DNA of 64,000 nt from NCBI RefSeq assembly GCF_001664485.1, contig NZ_CP013630.1, positions 1,491,001-1,555,000 on the forward strand, written 5' to 3'. The position numbers and the translations under genes are program-made. Source of the stretch: Rhizobium sp. N324 (GTDB taxonomy: Bacteria; Pseudomonadota; Alphaproteobacteria; Rhizobiales; Rhizobiaceae). The notes below the pieces were generated by a model. It worked only from the letters and a program-made list of their open reading frames with translations, was not told the DNA's origin and searched no databases. This document shows, one piece after another, positions 17,577 to 26,859 of the stretch (positions are counted from its first letter, which is position 1; every line of letters starts with the position of its first letter).

Positions 17577-18347
17577 ATGCAGTGGCAGGATCATGCGATC
17601 ATCCTGGGCGTGAAGCGCCACGGCGAGACGAGTGTCATCGCCGAGGTGATGACGCGCGATCGCGGCCGCCATCTCGGCCTGGTGCGCTCCGGCCGGTCGC
17701 GCGCCATGCAGCCGGTGCTGCAGGCCGGCAACGCCGTGGAGGTTATCTGGCGCGCCAGGTTGGACGAACATCTCGGCGAATTCCGCGTCGAGCCGGTAAC
17801 ATTGCGCGCCGCCCGCCTGATGGAAACGGCGACCGCCGTCTACGGTGTTCAGGCGATGGGAGCGCTGCTGCGGCTGCTGCCCGAGCGTGACCCGCATCCG
17901 CACCTCTTCGATGCGCTGGAAGTCATCCTCGATCACCTGCACAACCCGGCCGATGCCGGCGAGCTCTTCGTGCGTTTCGAGCTTGCGGTGCTGAACGATC
18001 TCGGCTTCGGCCTTGATCTGGCCGAATGCGCCGCGACCGGCGCCCGTTCCGATCTCGTCTACGTCTCGCCGAAATCCGGCCGCGCCGTCAGCCGCAGCGC
18101 CGGTGCCCCCTGGGCGGACAAAATGCTGCTCCTGCCGCCTTTTCTCGGTACCGAAGGCAACCATGCGGCCGACTTCGACAGTCTCGCGGCCGCATTCCGT
18201 CTGACGGGGTTCTTTTTGCATCGCCACGTCTATGAACCACGCGGCATCGAAGCCGCGGCAGCCCGCGACGGCTTCGTTCAGGCGGCGCTCAAGGCGCTCA
18301 ATCCAGCCTTGCGGACGCTTTCCGGCCCAAATGATATTTCCGCCTGA
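17577..18347 (+). CDS. recO: DNA repair protein RecO
   Basis: The 256-residue recombination mediator loads RecA on SSB-coated gaps with RecF/RecR. The N-terminal OB-fold shows the family start [19 protein letters not shown] and the [14 protein letters not shown] segment. A helical C-terminal domain follows. The usual zinc cysteines of some RecO proteins are not obvious. AAGGA lies about 10 nt upstream of the ATG. In many relatives recO directly follows era; here a regulator pair, an IS and a repeat element lie between, so recO probably needs its own promoter. Confidence 0.95.
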   Translation: MQWQDHAIILGVKRHGETSVIAEVMTRDRGRHLGLVRSGRSRAMQPVLQAGNAVEVIWRARLDEHLGEFRVEPVTLRAARLMETATAVYGVQAMGALLRLLPERDPHPHLFDALEVILDHLHNPADAGELFVRFELAVLNDLGFGLDLAECAATGARSDLVYVSPKSGRAVSRSAGAPWADKMLLLPPFLGTEGNHAADFDSLAAAFRLTGFFLHRHVYEPRGIEAAAARDGFVQAALKALNPALRTLSGPNDISA

Positions 18348-18447
18348 TCCCGGTTTTTTACCGGTGCAAAACATCCTCCGAATTTGGCGGTTTACCCGCA
18401 TGAGAGCCCTTCCTATGTCTGGAGGACTGCCAGCCAAGGAGGATCCC

Positions 18448-19443
18448 ATGCTGACCAAGACCGCATCCCCGACGACGATTACGCTCTGGAACGGCCGCGA
18501 AATTCCGCGTCTCGGCATGGGGTGCTGGGCGATCGGCGGCCCCTTCTTTGCCGGCGACACGCCGCTCGGCTGGGGCGAGGTCGACGACAGTGAATCCGTC
18601 GAAGCGATCGGCCGCGCCATCGAACTCGGCATCCGCTTCTTCGATACCGCCTCGAATTACGGCGCCGGCCATTCCGAAGAAGTGCTCGGCCGGGCGATCG
18701 GCAATCGCGACGATATTATCGTCGCCACCAAGTTCGGCTTCGCCACCGACCCGCAAACCAAGCAGGCAACCGGCGCCTTCGCCGATGAGGCCTTTATCCG
18801 CCGTTCGGTCGAGACCTCGCTGCGCAGCCTCAGGCGCGACCGCCTCGATCTCCTGCAATTCCACATCAATGATTTTCCGCTGGAGCAATCGGATGCCGTC
18901 TTCGATACGCTGGAGGCGCTGCGCGCCGAAGGCAAGATCGATGCCTTCGGCTGGAGCACCGATTTTCCCGATCGCGCCGCCCGCCATGCCGGCCGCCCCG
19001 GCTTTGTCTCGATCCAGCATACGATGAACGTCTTCGAGCCGGCGCCGGAGATGATCGGGGTGATCGAGGGGAAAGGCCTGATCTCGATCAATCGCGGTCC
19101 ACTCGCCATGGGGCTTTTGACCGGCAAGTTCACCGCCGACAAGGCGGTGGGCGCCAAGGATGTACGCGGCGCGGCGCTCGACTGGATGGTCTATTTCAAG
19201 GACGGCCGTATGGCCCCGGAATTTGCCGCAAGGCTCGACGCCGTCCGCGATCTCCTGACCTCAGGCGGCCGCACGCTGACGCAAGGCGCGCTCGCCTGGC
19301 TCTGGGCAAAGTCGCCGCGCACCCTGCCCATTCCGGGCTTCCGCACGGTCGCCCAGGTGGAGGAAAATGTCGGGGCGCTGGAGAAAGGGCCGTTATCGGC
19401 CGGAGTTATGGCGGAGATCGACGCCGCACTTGGGCGCGGATGA
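18448..19443 (+). CDS. aldo/keto reductase
   Basis: The 331-residue NADPH-dependent oxidoreductase is a TIM barrel. The catalytic tetrad is readable: Asp and Tyr in FFDTASNYGAGHSE, Lys in IVATKFGFA, and His in LQFHIND. The C-terminal cofactor-binding segment is LPIPGFRTVAQVEEN. The start at 18448 has a perfect AAGGAGG 6 nt upstream, so the long frame from 18232 is a read-through. The physiological substrate is unknown. Confidence 0.94.
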   Translation: MLTKTASPTTITLWNGREIPRLGMGCWAIGGPFFAGDTPLGWGEVDDSESVEAIGRAIELGIRFFDTASNYGAGHSEEVLGRAIGNRDDIIVATKFGFATDPQTKQATGAFADEAFIRRSVETSLRSLRRDRLDLLQFHINDFPLEQSDAVFDTLEALRAEGKIDAFGWSTDFPDRAARHAGRPGFVSIQHTMNVFEPAPEMIGVIEGKGLISINRGPLAMGLLTGKFTADKAVGAKDVRGAALDWMVYFKDGRMAPEFAARLDAVRDLLTSGGRTLTQGALAWLWAKSPRTLPIPGFRTVAQVEENVGALEKGPLSAGVMAEIDAALGRG

Positions 19444-19481
19444 GCGACGGACACCTGAGAGGCGTGGCTTTCTCCACGCCC

Positions 19482-19612
19482 CTCATTCCGGTGCTCGTCA
19501 CAGGAATCCAGCCATCGCGCGTCTGCGCGGTGAATGACTCTTAACAAGCAAGGAGTCTCCCGCGCCCAAGGACTTGGGCGCACTGGATTCCTGTGACAAG
19601 CACAGGAATGAG
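19482..19612. repeat. inverted repeat pair, CATTCC...GGAATCCAG type
   Basis: Two 30-bp arms (19482-19511 and 19583-19612) are near-perfect inverted copies: CTCATTCC-GTGCT-GTCACAGGAATCCAG with three or four differences. Smaller hairpins lie between them (CGCGCGTCTGCGCG and GCGCCCAAGGACTTGGGCGC). The block fills the gap between the convergent aldo/keto reductase and MOSC genes and could act as a bidirectional stop for transcription. Confidence 0.8.
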
Positions 19613-19668
19613 GGAGAATGTTGCGACGTATACAGGATAAAGCGCGGTCAGATCTTCCCCAATTCGAC

Positions 19669-20526
19669 CTAACTCCGCGCACGAACCTTCAACGCCCAGC
19701 CCTCCGGTCGTGCCTCGATGATCTTCACCTCGTCATCGATCGTGATCCTGCCGTTGCCGCGTGGGGTGACGTTCCAGCCGAAGAGCGGGCCGGGGACGCG
19801 CCGGTCGGCCGACATGCGGATGCGGCCCATGGATGGCATCGGGTTCGGCCCCTCGCGGGAACCGGTCAGTTGGTCCTGCGTCGTCATGATGCAGCGCGAG
19901 CAGGGTTTGACGAGATCGAAGCGGATGCCGGCGATCTCGATCGCCGCCCAGCCGTCCTCCGGCCAGGCCTCGTCGATGTCGATGACGATGTTCGGCCGGA
20001 AGCGTTCCATGCCGACGCTGCCTTCGCCATGGGCGGCGAGGTCGGCGTTCAACGCTTTCAGCGAACCGGTCGTCGTCACCAGGATCTGATAGCCGTCGGT
20101 AAAGGTGACGGGCGTGCCTTCGCCGGCCCATTCGGCATTCGCCGTGCGCCGTGCCTGGCCGTCGAAGTAGACCAGCCGCACCTCGCGGCCGAGCCATTCG
20201 GAAAGCAGCCGGTTGCTTTCGGGATCGGCGACGGCGGCGCTGACGGTCGATTTCCACACGCTCACATCCATGCGGTTTTCAGGCCGAGGCGGCGCCACCG
20301 ATATGTCCTGCCTTCCCTGCATCAGCAGCCGAAAAGCGCCGGGCTCCGGCCGGACCTCGATGCGCGCGAGGTCCGGCAATTCGCGCTGGGTGATGAAGTG
20401 TCCGTTGGGATCAGTGATCATCGCCCGCCGGTCGCCGGGAAGCCCATAGGCGTCGATGTCGGCCGAAGGCAGGGCAATGCCGCGGGCACTTTTGAGGGGG
20501 TAGATGAAGAGGTCGCTGATACGCAT
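19669..20526 (-). CDS. MOSC-domain protein (mARC/YcbX-like)
   Basis: The 285-residue protein has an N-terminal MOSC beta-barrel (MRISDLFIYPLKSARG, about 1-120) and a C-terminal MOSC domain with the conserved cysteine motif VKPCSRCIMTTQD (about 206-218). That Cys ligates the molybdenum cofactor in relatives. Such proteins reduce N-hydroxylated compounds or handle sulfur on the cofactor. No signal peptide is present. The HD-domain gene lies 59 bp upstream on the same strand. Confidence 0.93.
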   Translation of the reverse strand: MRISDLFIYPLKSARGIALPSADIDAYGLPGDRRAMITDPNGHFITQRELPDLARIEVRPEPGAFRLLMQGRQDISVAPPRPENRMDVSVWKSTVSAAVADPESNRLLSEWLGREVRLVYFDGQARRTANAEWAGEGTPVTFTDGYQILVTTTGSLKALNADLAAHGEGSVGMERFRPNIVIDIDEAWPEDGWAAIEIAGIRFDLVKPCSRCIMTTQDQLTGSREGPNPMPSMGRIRMSADRRVPGPLFGWNVTPRGNGRITIDDEVKIIEARPEGWALKVRARS

Positions 20527-20540
20527 GCCGTTCTCCCAAA

Positions 20541-20583
20541 ACAGGATGATTTAGGCCGAGTCGGACTGAGATCTGAATCCTGT
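20541..20583. repeat. palindromic repeat, family 2 copy (ACAGGATGATT type)
   Basis: An imperfect palindrome begins ACAGGATGATTTAGGCC and ends ATCTGAATCCTGT. It sits between the HD and MOSC genes, touching the HD stop codon. It resembles the perfect palindrome at 29512-29551. Confidence 0.65.
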
Positions 20584-20584
20584 T

Positions 20585-21229
20585 CTAGATCTCGTCCATG
20601 AAGGCCTGGAGGAAGTCGCGCAGGCTTTTATCGCGATCGGCCGCCAGCCTGCGGCCGGTCTCGGTCTGGAACCCGTCAGCCAGTTTGAACAGCTTCGTCC
20701 GGAAATGGTCAATGGCATAACGCTTGTCGTCGAGCGGGCGATCCGCCGCCGCCGGGTCGAACGGATCGTAGAGCCCGGATCCCAGTCGCCCAGCAATATA
20801 GAAGCAGCGTGCGGCGCCGACCATGCCGATCGCATCCAGCCGATCGGCATCCTGCAGGATCTTTGCCTCCAGCGTCTGCGGCGCCACCCCGGCCGAGAAA
20901 CTGTGCGCGGTGATGGCGTGAGCCGCAGCGTCGATATCCGCCTGGTTCCAGCCGAGTTCTGCCAAGATCGCCGATGCTTTCTGCGCCGCCAAAGCCGATG
21001 CCTGTGCCCGCAGCGGCGAATTCTTCTCTACGGCGACGCAGTCGTGTAGCAGCACGGAGGCGGCAAGAATTCGCCCGTCGCCGCCTTCGTCAGCATGGAT
21101 GCGCATGGCGTTCCGGAAGACGCGCAGGATATGGGCAAGATCGTGCGAGCCGTCGTCGCCATCGGCCGCATGGGCGATCAGCGCCGCGGCGAGCGTTTCA
21201 TGAGGAGAGAAGGCTTCGGCCTCGGACAT
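20585..21229 (-). CDS. HD-domain phosphohydrolase
   Basis: The 214-residue protein has the metal-binding pattern of the HD superfamily: SHDLAHILRV (about 28-37), LLHDCVAVE (about 60-68) and a late DADRLDAIG (about 128-136). The overall form matches YedJ-like predicted hydrolases of nucleotides or similar phosphoesters. No membrane segment is present. The next gene downstream on the strand is the MOSC protein; a shared transcript is plausible but a repeat lies between. Confidence 0.9.
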   Translation of the reverse strand: MSEAEAFSPHETLAAALIAHAADGDDGSHDLAHILRVFRNAMRIHADEGGDGRILAASVLLHDCVAVEKNSPLRAQASALAAQKASAILAELGWNQADIDAAAHAITAHSFSAGVAPQTLEAKILQDADRLDAIGMVGAARCFYIAGRLGSGLYDPFDPAAADRPLDDKRYAIDHFRTKLFKLADGFQTETGRRLAADRDKSLRDFLQAFMDEI

Positions 21230-21382
21230 TGAGCCACCTGTTTATGAGGAGGATTGTTCCGTCGATAGAGCATCGGTGCGGAAGCGGATGCGGGATCTCG
21301 GTCGAAGCACGCGACAACGAAGGCTCGGGGACCGTTGCCGATTATGTAGCCGCTTGCCGTGCGAGTCGCAATTGAAGCGGGC

Positions 21383-23277
21383 TCAGTGACTCGGCAGATG
21401 CGTCGCGCCGCCGTTTTTCGGCAGGGAAAGAAGATGGGGCACATCAAGGGCGGGTCTCGGCGGGCTAATGTGATAACCCTGGATCTCGTCGCATTCCTCG
21501 CATTCGAGCAGCGCCAGCTGCGCGGCGGTTTCGACGCCTTCGACGGTGACGCGCATGCCGAGCGCATCGCCGAGCAGGATGATCGCGTGCATGATCGCAT
21601 GCGCCTCCTTGTTGTCGGCGATGTCGTTGACGAAGGATTTGTCGATCTTGATCTTGTCGAAGGGGAAGCTCGAGAGATAGCTCAGCGAGGAATAGCCGGT
21701 GCCGAAATCATCCATCGAAATGCGGATGTCGCGCTCCTTCAGCGCATGCAGGATCGGCAGCACCTCGCTGAGATTTTCCATGAGCACGCTCTCGGTGATT
21801 TCGAGCTCAAGCCGCGACGGCGACAAGGAGGCGGCCGCCAGAGCCTCGCCGACATCGCTGGTCAGGTCGCTGCTGCTGAACTGCGTCGCCGAAACGTTGA
21901 CGGCGACTTTGATGTCTTCAGGCCATTCCGCCGCATCGCTGCAGGCCCGGCGCAAAACCCAGCGGCCGATATCGACGATGAGGCCGACCTCTTCGGCGAG
22001 CGGAATGAAATCCATCGGCGCAACACGGCCGCGGATCGATGGTTCCAGCGGATCAGCGCCTCGAAGCCGCAGATGCGTCGCTGCGAAAGGTCATAGAGCG
22101 GCTGGTAGTGCAGCTCAAACTCTTCCTTCTCGACGGCAGCTCTGAGGTCTGCCTCCAGCGCGTGGCGGAGCTGCATCTGCGCTTCCATCTCGCCGGCGAA
22201 AAAACGCTCGCGCTTGCGCCCGTCCGCCTTGGCGTGCGACAGCGCCACGCCGGCATGTTTCAGCAGGATATCGGTTTCTTCGCCATCTCCCGGGGCGACT
22301 GCGATCCCCATCGAGACGCTGAGTTCCACCTGCTTTTCGCCGTGCCGGAAGAGATCGGAAAGCTCGCGGCGGATCTGCTCGGCCAGCGCCGTCACATTCC
22401 ACGGCTGCTGCCTGCCCGTCTGCAGGATGGCGAATTCGTCCGAGCCCAGGCGCGCCAGGGTATTTTCCGAACCGGCCGAGGCCCGGATGCGCTCGGCGAC
22501 CTGCTGCAGGATCTTGTCGCCGGCGGATACGCCCATCATGTTGTTGATCGATTTGAACCGGTCGAGGTTGAGATGAACGAGAGCGATCTGCTCATCCGGT
22601 TTGCGCGCTGCGAGCGCCGCATCGACCTGCTGGCGGAAATGGATGCGGTTCGGAAGACCGGTCAGCGGGTCGTGGTGGGCGAGATAGGTGATGCGCTCGG
22701 CCGCCTCTCGATCCTCGGTAATATCGGCATGAATGGCGATGCTGCTGCCGTCGGCAAGGATGGTCACCATGCTCTGGATGATACGGCCGTCGTCCATCAG
22801 CCATTCGCGCCGGCGGATACTGCTGCTGTTTGCGGCTGCGGAAGAGTGTCGGCCGGCCCGCCGGCCGGGCCTGGCGCTGGTGCCCTCGGCACCGCGCATC
22901 TTGTCGATGAGATCGTCGATTGTCGCGCCGGGAGTGACATCGTCCTGCGTCAGGCCGAAGAGCTGACCGAAGCGAATGTTGGAAAGCGTCAGCCGCTGCT
23001 CTGCGTCGAAGACGCTGAGGCCGAGCGGCAGGTTGTTGAGGATGATTTCGAAGAGCCTCTGCTGTCCGTCGAATGCCTGACTGAGGGCCGACATATTGCC
23101 TCTCAGCGCATGGTTCTCCCGCAGCAGCGTTTCCGCGCTTCTCTCGATCTCGCCATAGTCGCTTTCGTGGACCCGATAGGTCGCGATCACAAGCTCCATC
23201 AGACGCTGCGCATCGACCGATCCATCGGCCGTGACTGCCTGGCTGCATTGCTGCCAGAAGAGCGCTTCAGCTTTCAT
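21383..23277 (-). pseudogene. PAS-GGDEF-EAL protein gene interrupted by a one-base frameshift
   Basis: The first frame (23277-21862) gives PAS (about 75-185), GGDEF (DPLTGLPNR at 203-211, degenerate RLGSDEF at 276-282) and the start of an EAL domain (FEALIRW at 405-411). After WNH the frame goes wrong. The rest of EAL continues in another frame (22015-21383) as MDFIPLAEEVG through DDFGTGYSSL and GVET. Restoring one C (G on the plus strand) near 22038 gives WNHPIRGRVAPMDF, the family sequence. Either a real loss-of-function mutation or a sequencing error. An intact form would probably be a cyclic-di-GMP phosphodiesterase with a degenerate cyclase domain. Confidence 0.9.
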
Positions 23278-23705
23278 GTGGGGGCTCTTGCGGGGCGGCG
23301 GCGGTCGCCGTCAGTTGATGGACGTACCTCATCGCATTGAAAACTCATCCAAAAGTGACCGTGAAATTGATTTTTCATAAACTAAACGTCCAGGTGGTAT
23401 CTCGTGACGTTCATTCTGGACGTGCGGGATTAATATTCGGTTGCAGTGCAGCAGCGGAGTCGCGTCGTTAGACATTTGTTTTATATGTGAAAAATCGCTG
23501 AAATACGGCAAAGCCTCTTCGCTTGGTGCAGGCGGATGTTCGGCCTGGGGCTGTTCCGTTAACTGTTGTCAATCATCGTTAATGAGAAGTTAACAACTTA
23601 TTGACGCACCGCGCAAATCAGTTTAACCAGCGAGTCAATCAGTGATTTTCCACGTTCGTATTGCGTACAAACACCACCGGCAAAAGGCGGTGAATGGAGG
23701 TTTGT
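23278..23705. other. 428-bp divergent intergenic region, relatively AT-rich
   Basis: This lies between the frameshifted GGDEF/EAL gene (minus strand) and the EF-hand gene (plus strand). No protein gene is convincing. It contains a CtrA-like box, further GTTAAC half-sites at 23558-23563 and 23621-23626, and the GGAGG ribosome binding site of the EF-hand gene at 23696-23700. Confidence 0.6.
23579..23594 (+). promoter_or_regulatory. candidate CtrA-binding box
   Basis: TTAA-TGAGAAG-TTAAC matches the alphaproteobacterial CtrA consensus TTAA-N7-TTAAC exactly. It lies about 112 bp before the EF-hand gene, and a TTAACCAG half-site follows at 23622-23629. Binding is inferred from sequence only. Confidence 0.45.
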
Positions 23706-24047
23706 ATGACCAGCACCACATCCGTTTCCGACACTTCATATGCATATTTGGCGACGCTGTCGCGGCTTGATTCCAATGGTGATGGTGTGCTCAGCCGCGG
23801 CGAACGCGCCGCCGATGAGAAGCCCGGCATCATCAAGGAGCTTCTGGAAGAGGACAATACCAGCGAGGCGCAGCCGAAATTTTCCGGCAGCCTGATTGCG
23901 CTGATGATGGACTCGCGTGACAGCGGCATGGCGTCCAGCATCGCCGTTCCCTATCCGTTGCAGCAAACCGCGCCGACCTCAGGCGATCAGCCGGACGATC
24001 TCTACCGCAACACCTACGGCCAGTTCGACTTCAACACAGCCGCCTGA
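23706..24047 (+). CDS. small EF-hand protein
   Basis: The 113-residue protein contains one canonical 12-residue calcium loop, DSNGDGVLSRGE (about 22-33), with Asp, Asn, Asp and Glu at positions 1, 3, 5 and 12. The rest is low in hydrophobics; no signal peptide or membrane segment is seen, and the middle (EEDNTSEAQPK) is acidic. A second EF-hand loop is not clear. GGAGG 5 nt upstream fixes the ATG at 23706. The function is unknown; the CtrA-like box suggests cell-cycle control. Confidence 0.82.
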   Translation: MTSTTSVSDTSYAYLATLSRLDSNGDGVLSRGERAADEKPGIIKELLEEDNTSEAQPKFSGSLIALMMDSRDSGMASSIAVPYPLQQTAPTSGDQPDDLYRNTYGQFDFNTAA

Positions 24048-24073
24048 GGCGCTTCCCAATCTGGTGATTCTGC

Positions 24074-24097
24074 AAGCCGGCCCTTTGGCCGGCTTTT
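24074..24097 (+). terminator. rho-independent terminator after the EF-hand gene
   Basis: A perfect 9-bp stem AAGCCGGCC / GGCCGGCTT with loop CTTT is followed by TT. It lies 27 bp after the stop codon. Confidence 0.85.
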
Positions 24098-24138
24098 CCA
24101 GTCCTGAGCTCCCTGCGCTATGCGCCTCTTCCAGATGA

Positions 24139-24180
24139 TAGAGCGCCCTCGGCGCCTCCTGTCGGACGCGCGGCGCTCTA
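24139..24180. repeat. inverted repeat TAGAGCGCC/GGCGCTCTA
   Basis: Nine-base arms at 24139-24147 and 24172-24180 enclose a GC-rich spacer. It lies in front of the sodC gene, beyond the EF-hand terminator. It could be a second stop or a leader structure of sodC. Confidence 0.5.
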
Positions 24181-24241
24181 AATCAGGAACACCTTCCGGG
24201 TTGATACGTTCAGAAGGACAACCGGACGGAAGGAGATCCCC

Positions 24242-24757
24242 ATGAAAGCCATGTGCACCATCGCCGCCCTGAGCCTGCTTGCCGTTGCATTGCCGGCGGG
24301 GGCTCAGGACAAGCAGACGGCGGTCGCCAATTTCGTCGGCAAGGACGGCAAGGAGGACGGACGCGCGCAACTGACGGCGGCTGCCAGCGGTGGTGTCCTG
24401 ATCGAGGTCGAGATATCGGGACTGCCGGCGAACAAATGGGTAGCCTTCCATGTTCATGAGACCGGCCGATGCGACGCCGCGACCCATCACGAGTCGGCCG
24501 GCGGCCACTTTAACCCCGAGAAGGCCGAGCACGGCATCCTTGCCGCCAACGGTCCGCACGCCGGCGATCTGCCCAATCAATATGTCGGGCAGGACGGTGT
24601 GCTGAGAGCCCAGGTCTTCGACAGCATGGTCACCCTCGACGGCAAAACCGACGGCATTCGCGGCCGCGCCTTGATGGTGCATGCCAATTCGGATGATTAT
24701 CGCAGCCAGCCCTCAGGGGATGCCGGGGAAAGACTGTCCTGCGGCGTCATTCAATAG
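24242..24757 (+). CDS. sodC: periplasmic Cu-Zn superoxide dismutase
   Basis: The 171-residue protein has a signal peptide (cleavage after PAGA, about residue 21). The metal ligands are all visible: FHVHETGRC (copper His pair), GGHFNPEKAEHG, GPHAGDLPN (zinc ligands) and VHANSDDYRSQPSG (last copper His). The disulfide cysteines are in GRC and the terminal LSCGV. It removes superoxide in the periplasm. GGAGAT lies 6-11 nt upstream of the ATG. Confidence 0.95.
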   Translation: MKAMCTIAALSLLAVALPAGAQDKQTAVANFVGKDGKEDGRAQLTAAASGGVLIEVEISGLPANKWVAFHVHETGRCDAATHHESAGGHFNPEKAEHGILAANGPHAGDLPNQYVGQDGVLRAQVFDSMVTLDGKTDGIRGRALMVHANSDDYRSQPSGDAGERLSCGVIQ

Positions 24758-24786
24758 TCTGCCGCATACGTTCCGGGATCAATGTC

Positions 24787-25689
24787 TCATTGCCGGCTCA
24801 GTGCCGGCTTTTCGGCCGCGGCCCTGCCGTTGGACGTCTTTGCCGGCGCGGCGTTCGATGCCGGCACCTCGGTCGGATTGTTCTCGTCGAAGGCGAGCTT
24901 GACGCGTTTTGTTATGTCGCGGCTGACCGCCCACCAGTCACCGGTCTTTGCCCAGTAGCGCAGCGTCACGAAGATCGGACCGTCACCGAGGCTGTCGATG
25001 AAGACGCTTGGTTCCGGTGACGTCAGTACCCGGGAATCGGCTTTGGCAAGGCCCATCAATGTCTCCATCGCCTGATCGATGTCCTTCTCTATCTTGATCT
25101 TCAGCTCGTTGCGCCGCGTCGCCTCGCGGCTGAAATTGGTGATCGGCGTGTTCCAAAGCGTGGAATTCGGCGCCAGTCGATAGAGCCCGTCTGCGGTCCT
25201 GAGTTCGGTCGCAAACAATCCGATTTCGCGCACTGTGCCGGCCACGCTGCTGGTCTCGATATATTCCCCGACCCGAAACGGCCTGAGGATCAGCAGCATG
25301 ATGCCGGCGGCGATATTCTGCAGCGTTCCTTGCAGCGCCAGCCCGATCGCGAGACCGGCTGCGCCGAGGGCTGCGATGATCGAGGCGGTCTGGACGCCGA
25401 ACTGGCCGAGCACGGTGATGAATACCAGGATGAGCAGCGCGTAACGCAGCACATTGGTGAAGAAACGCGCCAATGTCTCGTCGATACCACGGACCCGCGA
25501 CAGGCCTTCATAGGCCCAGCGGCTGGCAAAACCGGCAAGCGCCCAGCCGAGAATGAGCAGGATCACGGCCCCGAGGATGGAGAAGGAATACTGTACCGCC
25601 AGCGCGCTCGCCTGGTTGAGCGCCGTTTGGGTGGCGAGAAGAACGTCGGCTGCCTGTTGCTGCATGATCTGGCCCTGTCGATTGTACAT
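24787..25689 (-). CDS. small-conductance mechanosensitive channel (MscS family)
   Basis: The 300-residue inner-membrane protein has three predicted membrane helices (about 33-55, 72-95 and 102-135). The pore helix is glycine- and alanine-rich: AALGAAGLAIGLALQG. The cytoplasmic beta domain PFRVGEYIE and the NSTLWNTPITNFSR segment follow. It would release solutes under hypo-osmotic stress. The C-terminal tail is polar and Ala-rich. The ATG at 25689 is used; M9 is an alternative. Confidence 0.94.
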   Translation of the reverse strand: MYNRQGQIMQQQAADVLLATQTALNQASALAVQYSFSILGAVILLILGWALAGFASRWAYEGLSRVRGIDETLARFFTNVLRYALLILVFITVLGQFGVQTASIIAALGAAGLAIGLALQGTLQNIAAGIMLLILRPFRVGEYIETSSVAGTVREIGLFATELRTADGLYRLAPNSTLWNTPITNFSREATRRNELKIKIEKDIDQAMETLMGLAKADSRVLTSPEPSVFIDSLGDGPIFVTLRYWAKTGDWWAVSRDITKRVKLAFDENNPTEVPASNAAPAKTSNGRAAAEKPALSRQ

Positions 25690-25723
25690 GGTCGGGGGCT
25701 AGATGGAGCACATAGCAGCAGCG

Positions 25724-26254
25724 TCAACCGCGGGCGGGCTCGCCGATCGTAAGCACGAAGGGCGCATTGCCGTCGGCATCGGCACCGCGTCCGATCGCCC
25801 GCACTGCCGCGACCAGCCGGCCGCCGCGGTTCAGCAGCGCGTCGCCGATCTCGATCAGCCGGGCATTCGGCGTCGCGAAAGGCGAGGCTGCCCGCAGCCG
25901 GTCGGCAAGCTGTTCGTCGCTCTGATCCGGCGCAAGCGACAGCGCGGCGATCAGGGCGGCTGCCGGCGATCGCGACACGCCCATCCAGCAATGGATGAGC
26001 AGCGGCGTCTCCCGCCGCCACGATGCGGCAAAGTCGATAATCCCCTGCACATGCGTCTCGCCGGGCGCGACCAGGCCGCCGGTGCCTTTGAAGGTGATGT
26101 CGTTCATCGCAAGCGTCAGATGACGGTTGGACGCGATCACGCCCGGCCGATGAAAGGCCTGCTCCTTGGCGATCAGGCTGATCATGTCGCGCGCCTTGTG
26201 GCGCACCGCCATCTCCGCGATGCGCGACAGCGGCGAGACGACGATGAAGCTCAC
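25724..26254 (-). CDS. protein tyrosine phosphatase-like protein
   Basis: The 176-residue protein carries the Cys-X5-Arg phosphatase loop HCWMGVSRSP (Cys89, Arg95), as in dual-specificity phosphatases. An Asp-containing segment upstream (NDITFKG) could supply the general acid. The start is GTG at 26254, overlapping the stop of the preceding HD gene (GTGA). It is therefore the last gene of a coupled ygfZ-HD-phosphatase operon. The substrate is unknown. Confidence 0.88.
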   Translation of the reverse strand: MSFIVVSPLSRIAEMAVRHKARDMISLIAKEQAFHRPGVIASNRHLTLAMNDITFKGTGGLVAPGETHVQGIIDFAASWRRETPLLIHCWMGVSRSPAAALIAALSLAPDQSDEQLADRLRAASPFATPNARLIEIGDALLNRGGRLVAAVRAIGRGADADGNAPFVLTIGEPARG

Positions 26255-26859
26255 GACACCATCTCCCGCTCGGCCTCGATCGCCGCGAAGCGCTCGCAGA
26301 ATAGCCGTTGCGCTTCGATTGCCGGCAGCGGCTCGATCATCAGCATCTCCCTGCTGATGCCGCGCGGCTGGCCGAAGAATTTCTGCGCCTCGGCGGGTGT
26401 GAAGCCCGCCAGTACCGTCGCCTCGAAATAGGCGGCGATCGTATCGGCCTTCTTGATTCGGTCCTTGAGGTCGCGCGAGGGATGCGGCGGCAGGCCGAAG
26501 CGCAAGTGCACGGCGGCCTCCAGCCGCTTTTCCACCGTCTTGTAGCCGCCGCCGACCACCGATTTGAACGGCGAGATCATATCGCCGATCACATATTCGG
26601 GCGCATCATGCAGCAGCGCCATCAGACACTCCCGCGGGGACGCATCGTTGAAGCGGCGGAAAATATCTTCGACGAGGAGACTGTGCTGCGCCACGGAAAA
26701 AGCATGATCACCCGATGTCTGGCCGTTCCAGCGGGCGACGCGCGCCAGCCCCTGGGCGATGTCGATCAGTTCGACATCGAGCGGCGAGGGGTCGAGCAGG
26801 TCGAGCCTGCGCCCGGACAGCATGCGTTGCCAGGCACGCGGAGCTTTCGCCGTCGTCAC
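26251..26859 (-). CDS. HD-domain hydrolase, YfbR-like
   Basis: The 202-residue HD-superfamily protein begins VTTAKAPRAW. The pattern DHAFSVAQHSLLV, LMALLHDAPEYVIGD and KKADTIAAYFEA supplies the metal ligands. It resembles 5'-deoxynucleotidases of the YfbR type. The GTG at 26859 is preferred to the longer frame because it overlaps the ygfZ stop as GTGA. The same kind of overlap joins it to the phosphatase gene. Confidence 0.88.
   Translation of the reverse strand: MTTAKAPRAWQRMLSGRRLDLLDPSPLDVELIDIAQGLARVARWNGQTSGDHAFSVAQHSLLVEDIFRRFNDASPRECLMALLHDAPEYVIGDMISPFKSVVGGGYKTVEKRLEAAVHLRFGLPPHPSRDLKDRIKKADTIAAYFEATVLAGFTPAEAQKFFGQPRGISREMLMIEPLPAIEAQRLFCERFAAIEAEREMVS

Noticed and set aside
17084..17890. 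Short frames sharing [11 protein letters not shown] on both sides of the repeat in front of recO
   Set aside because: The shared peptide is a translation of the 34-bp inverted repeat read on opposite strands, not a protein family.
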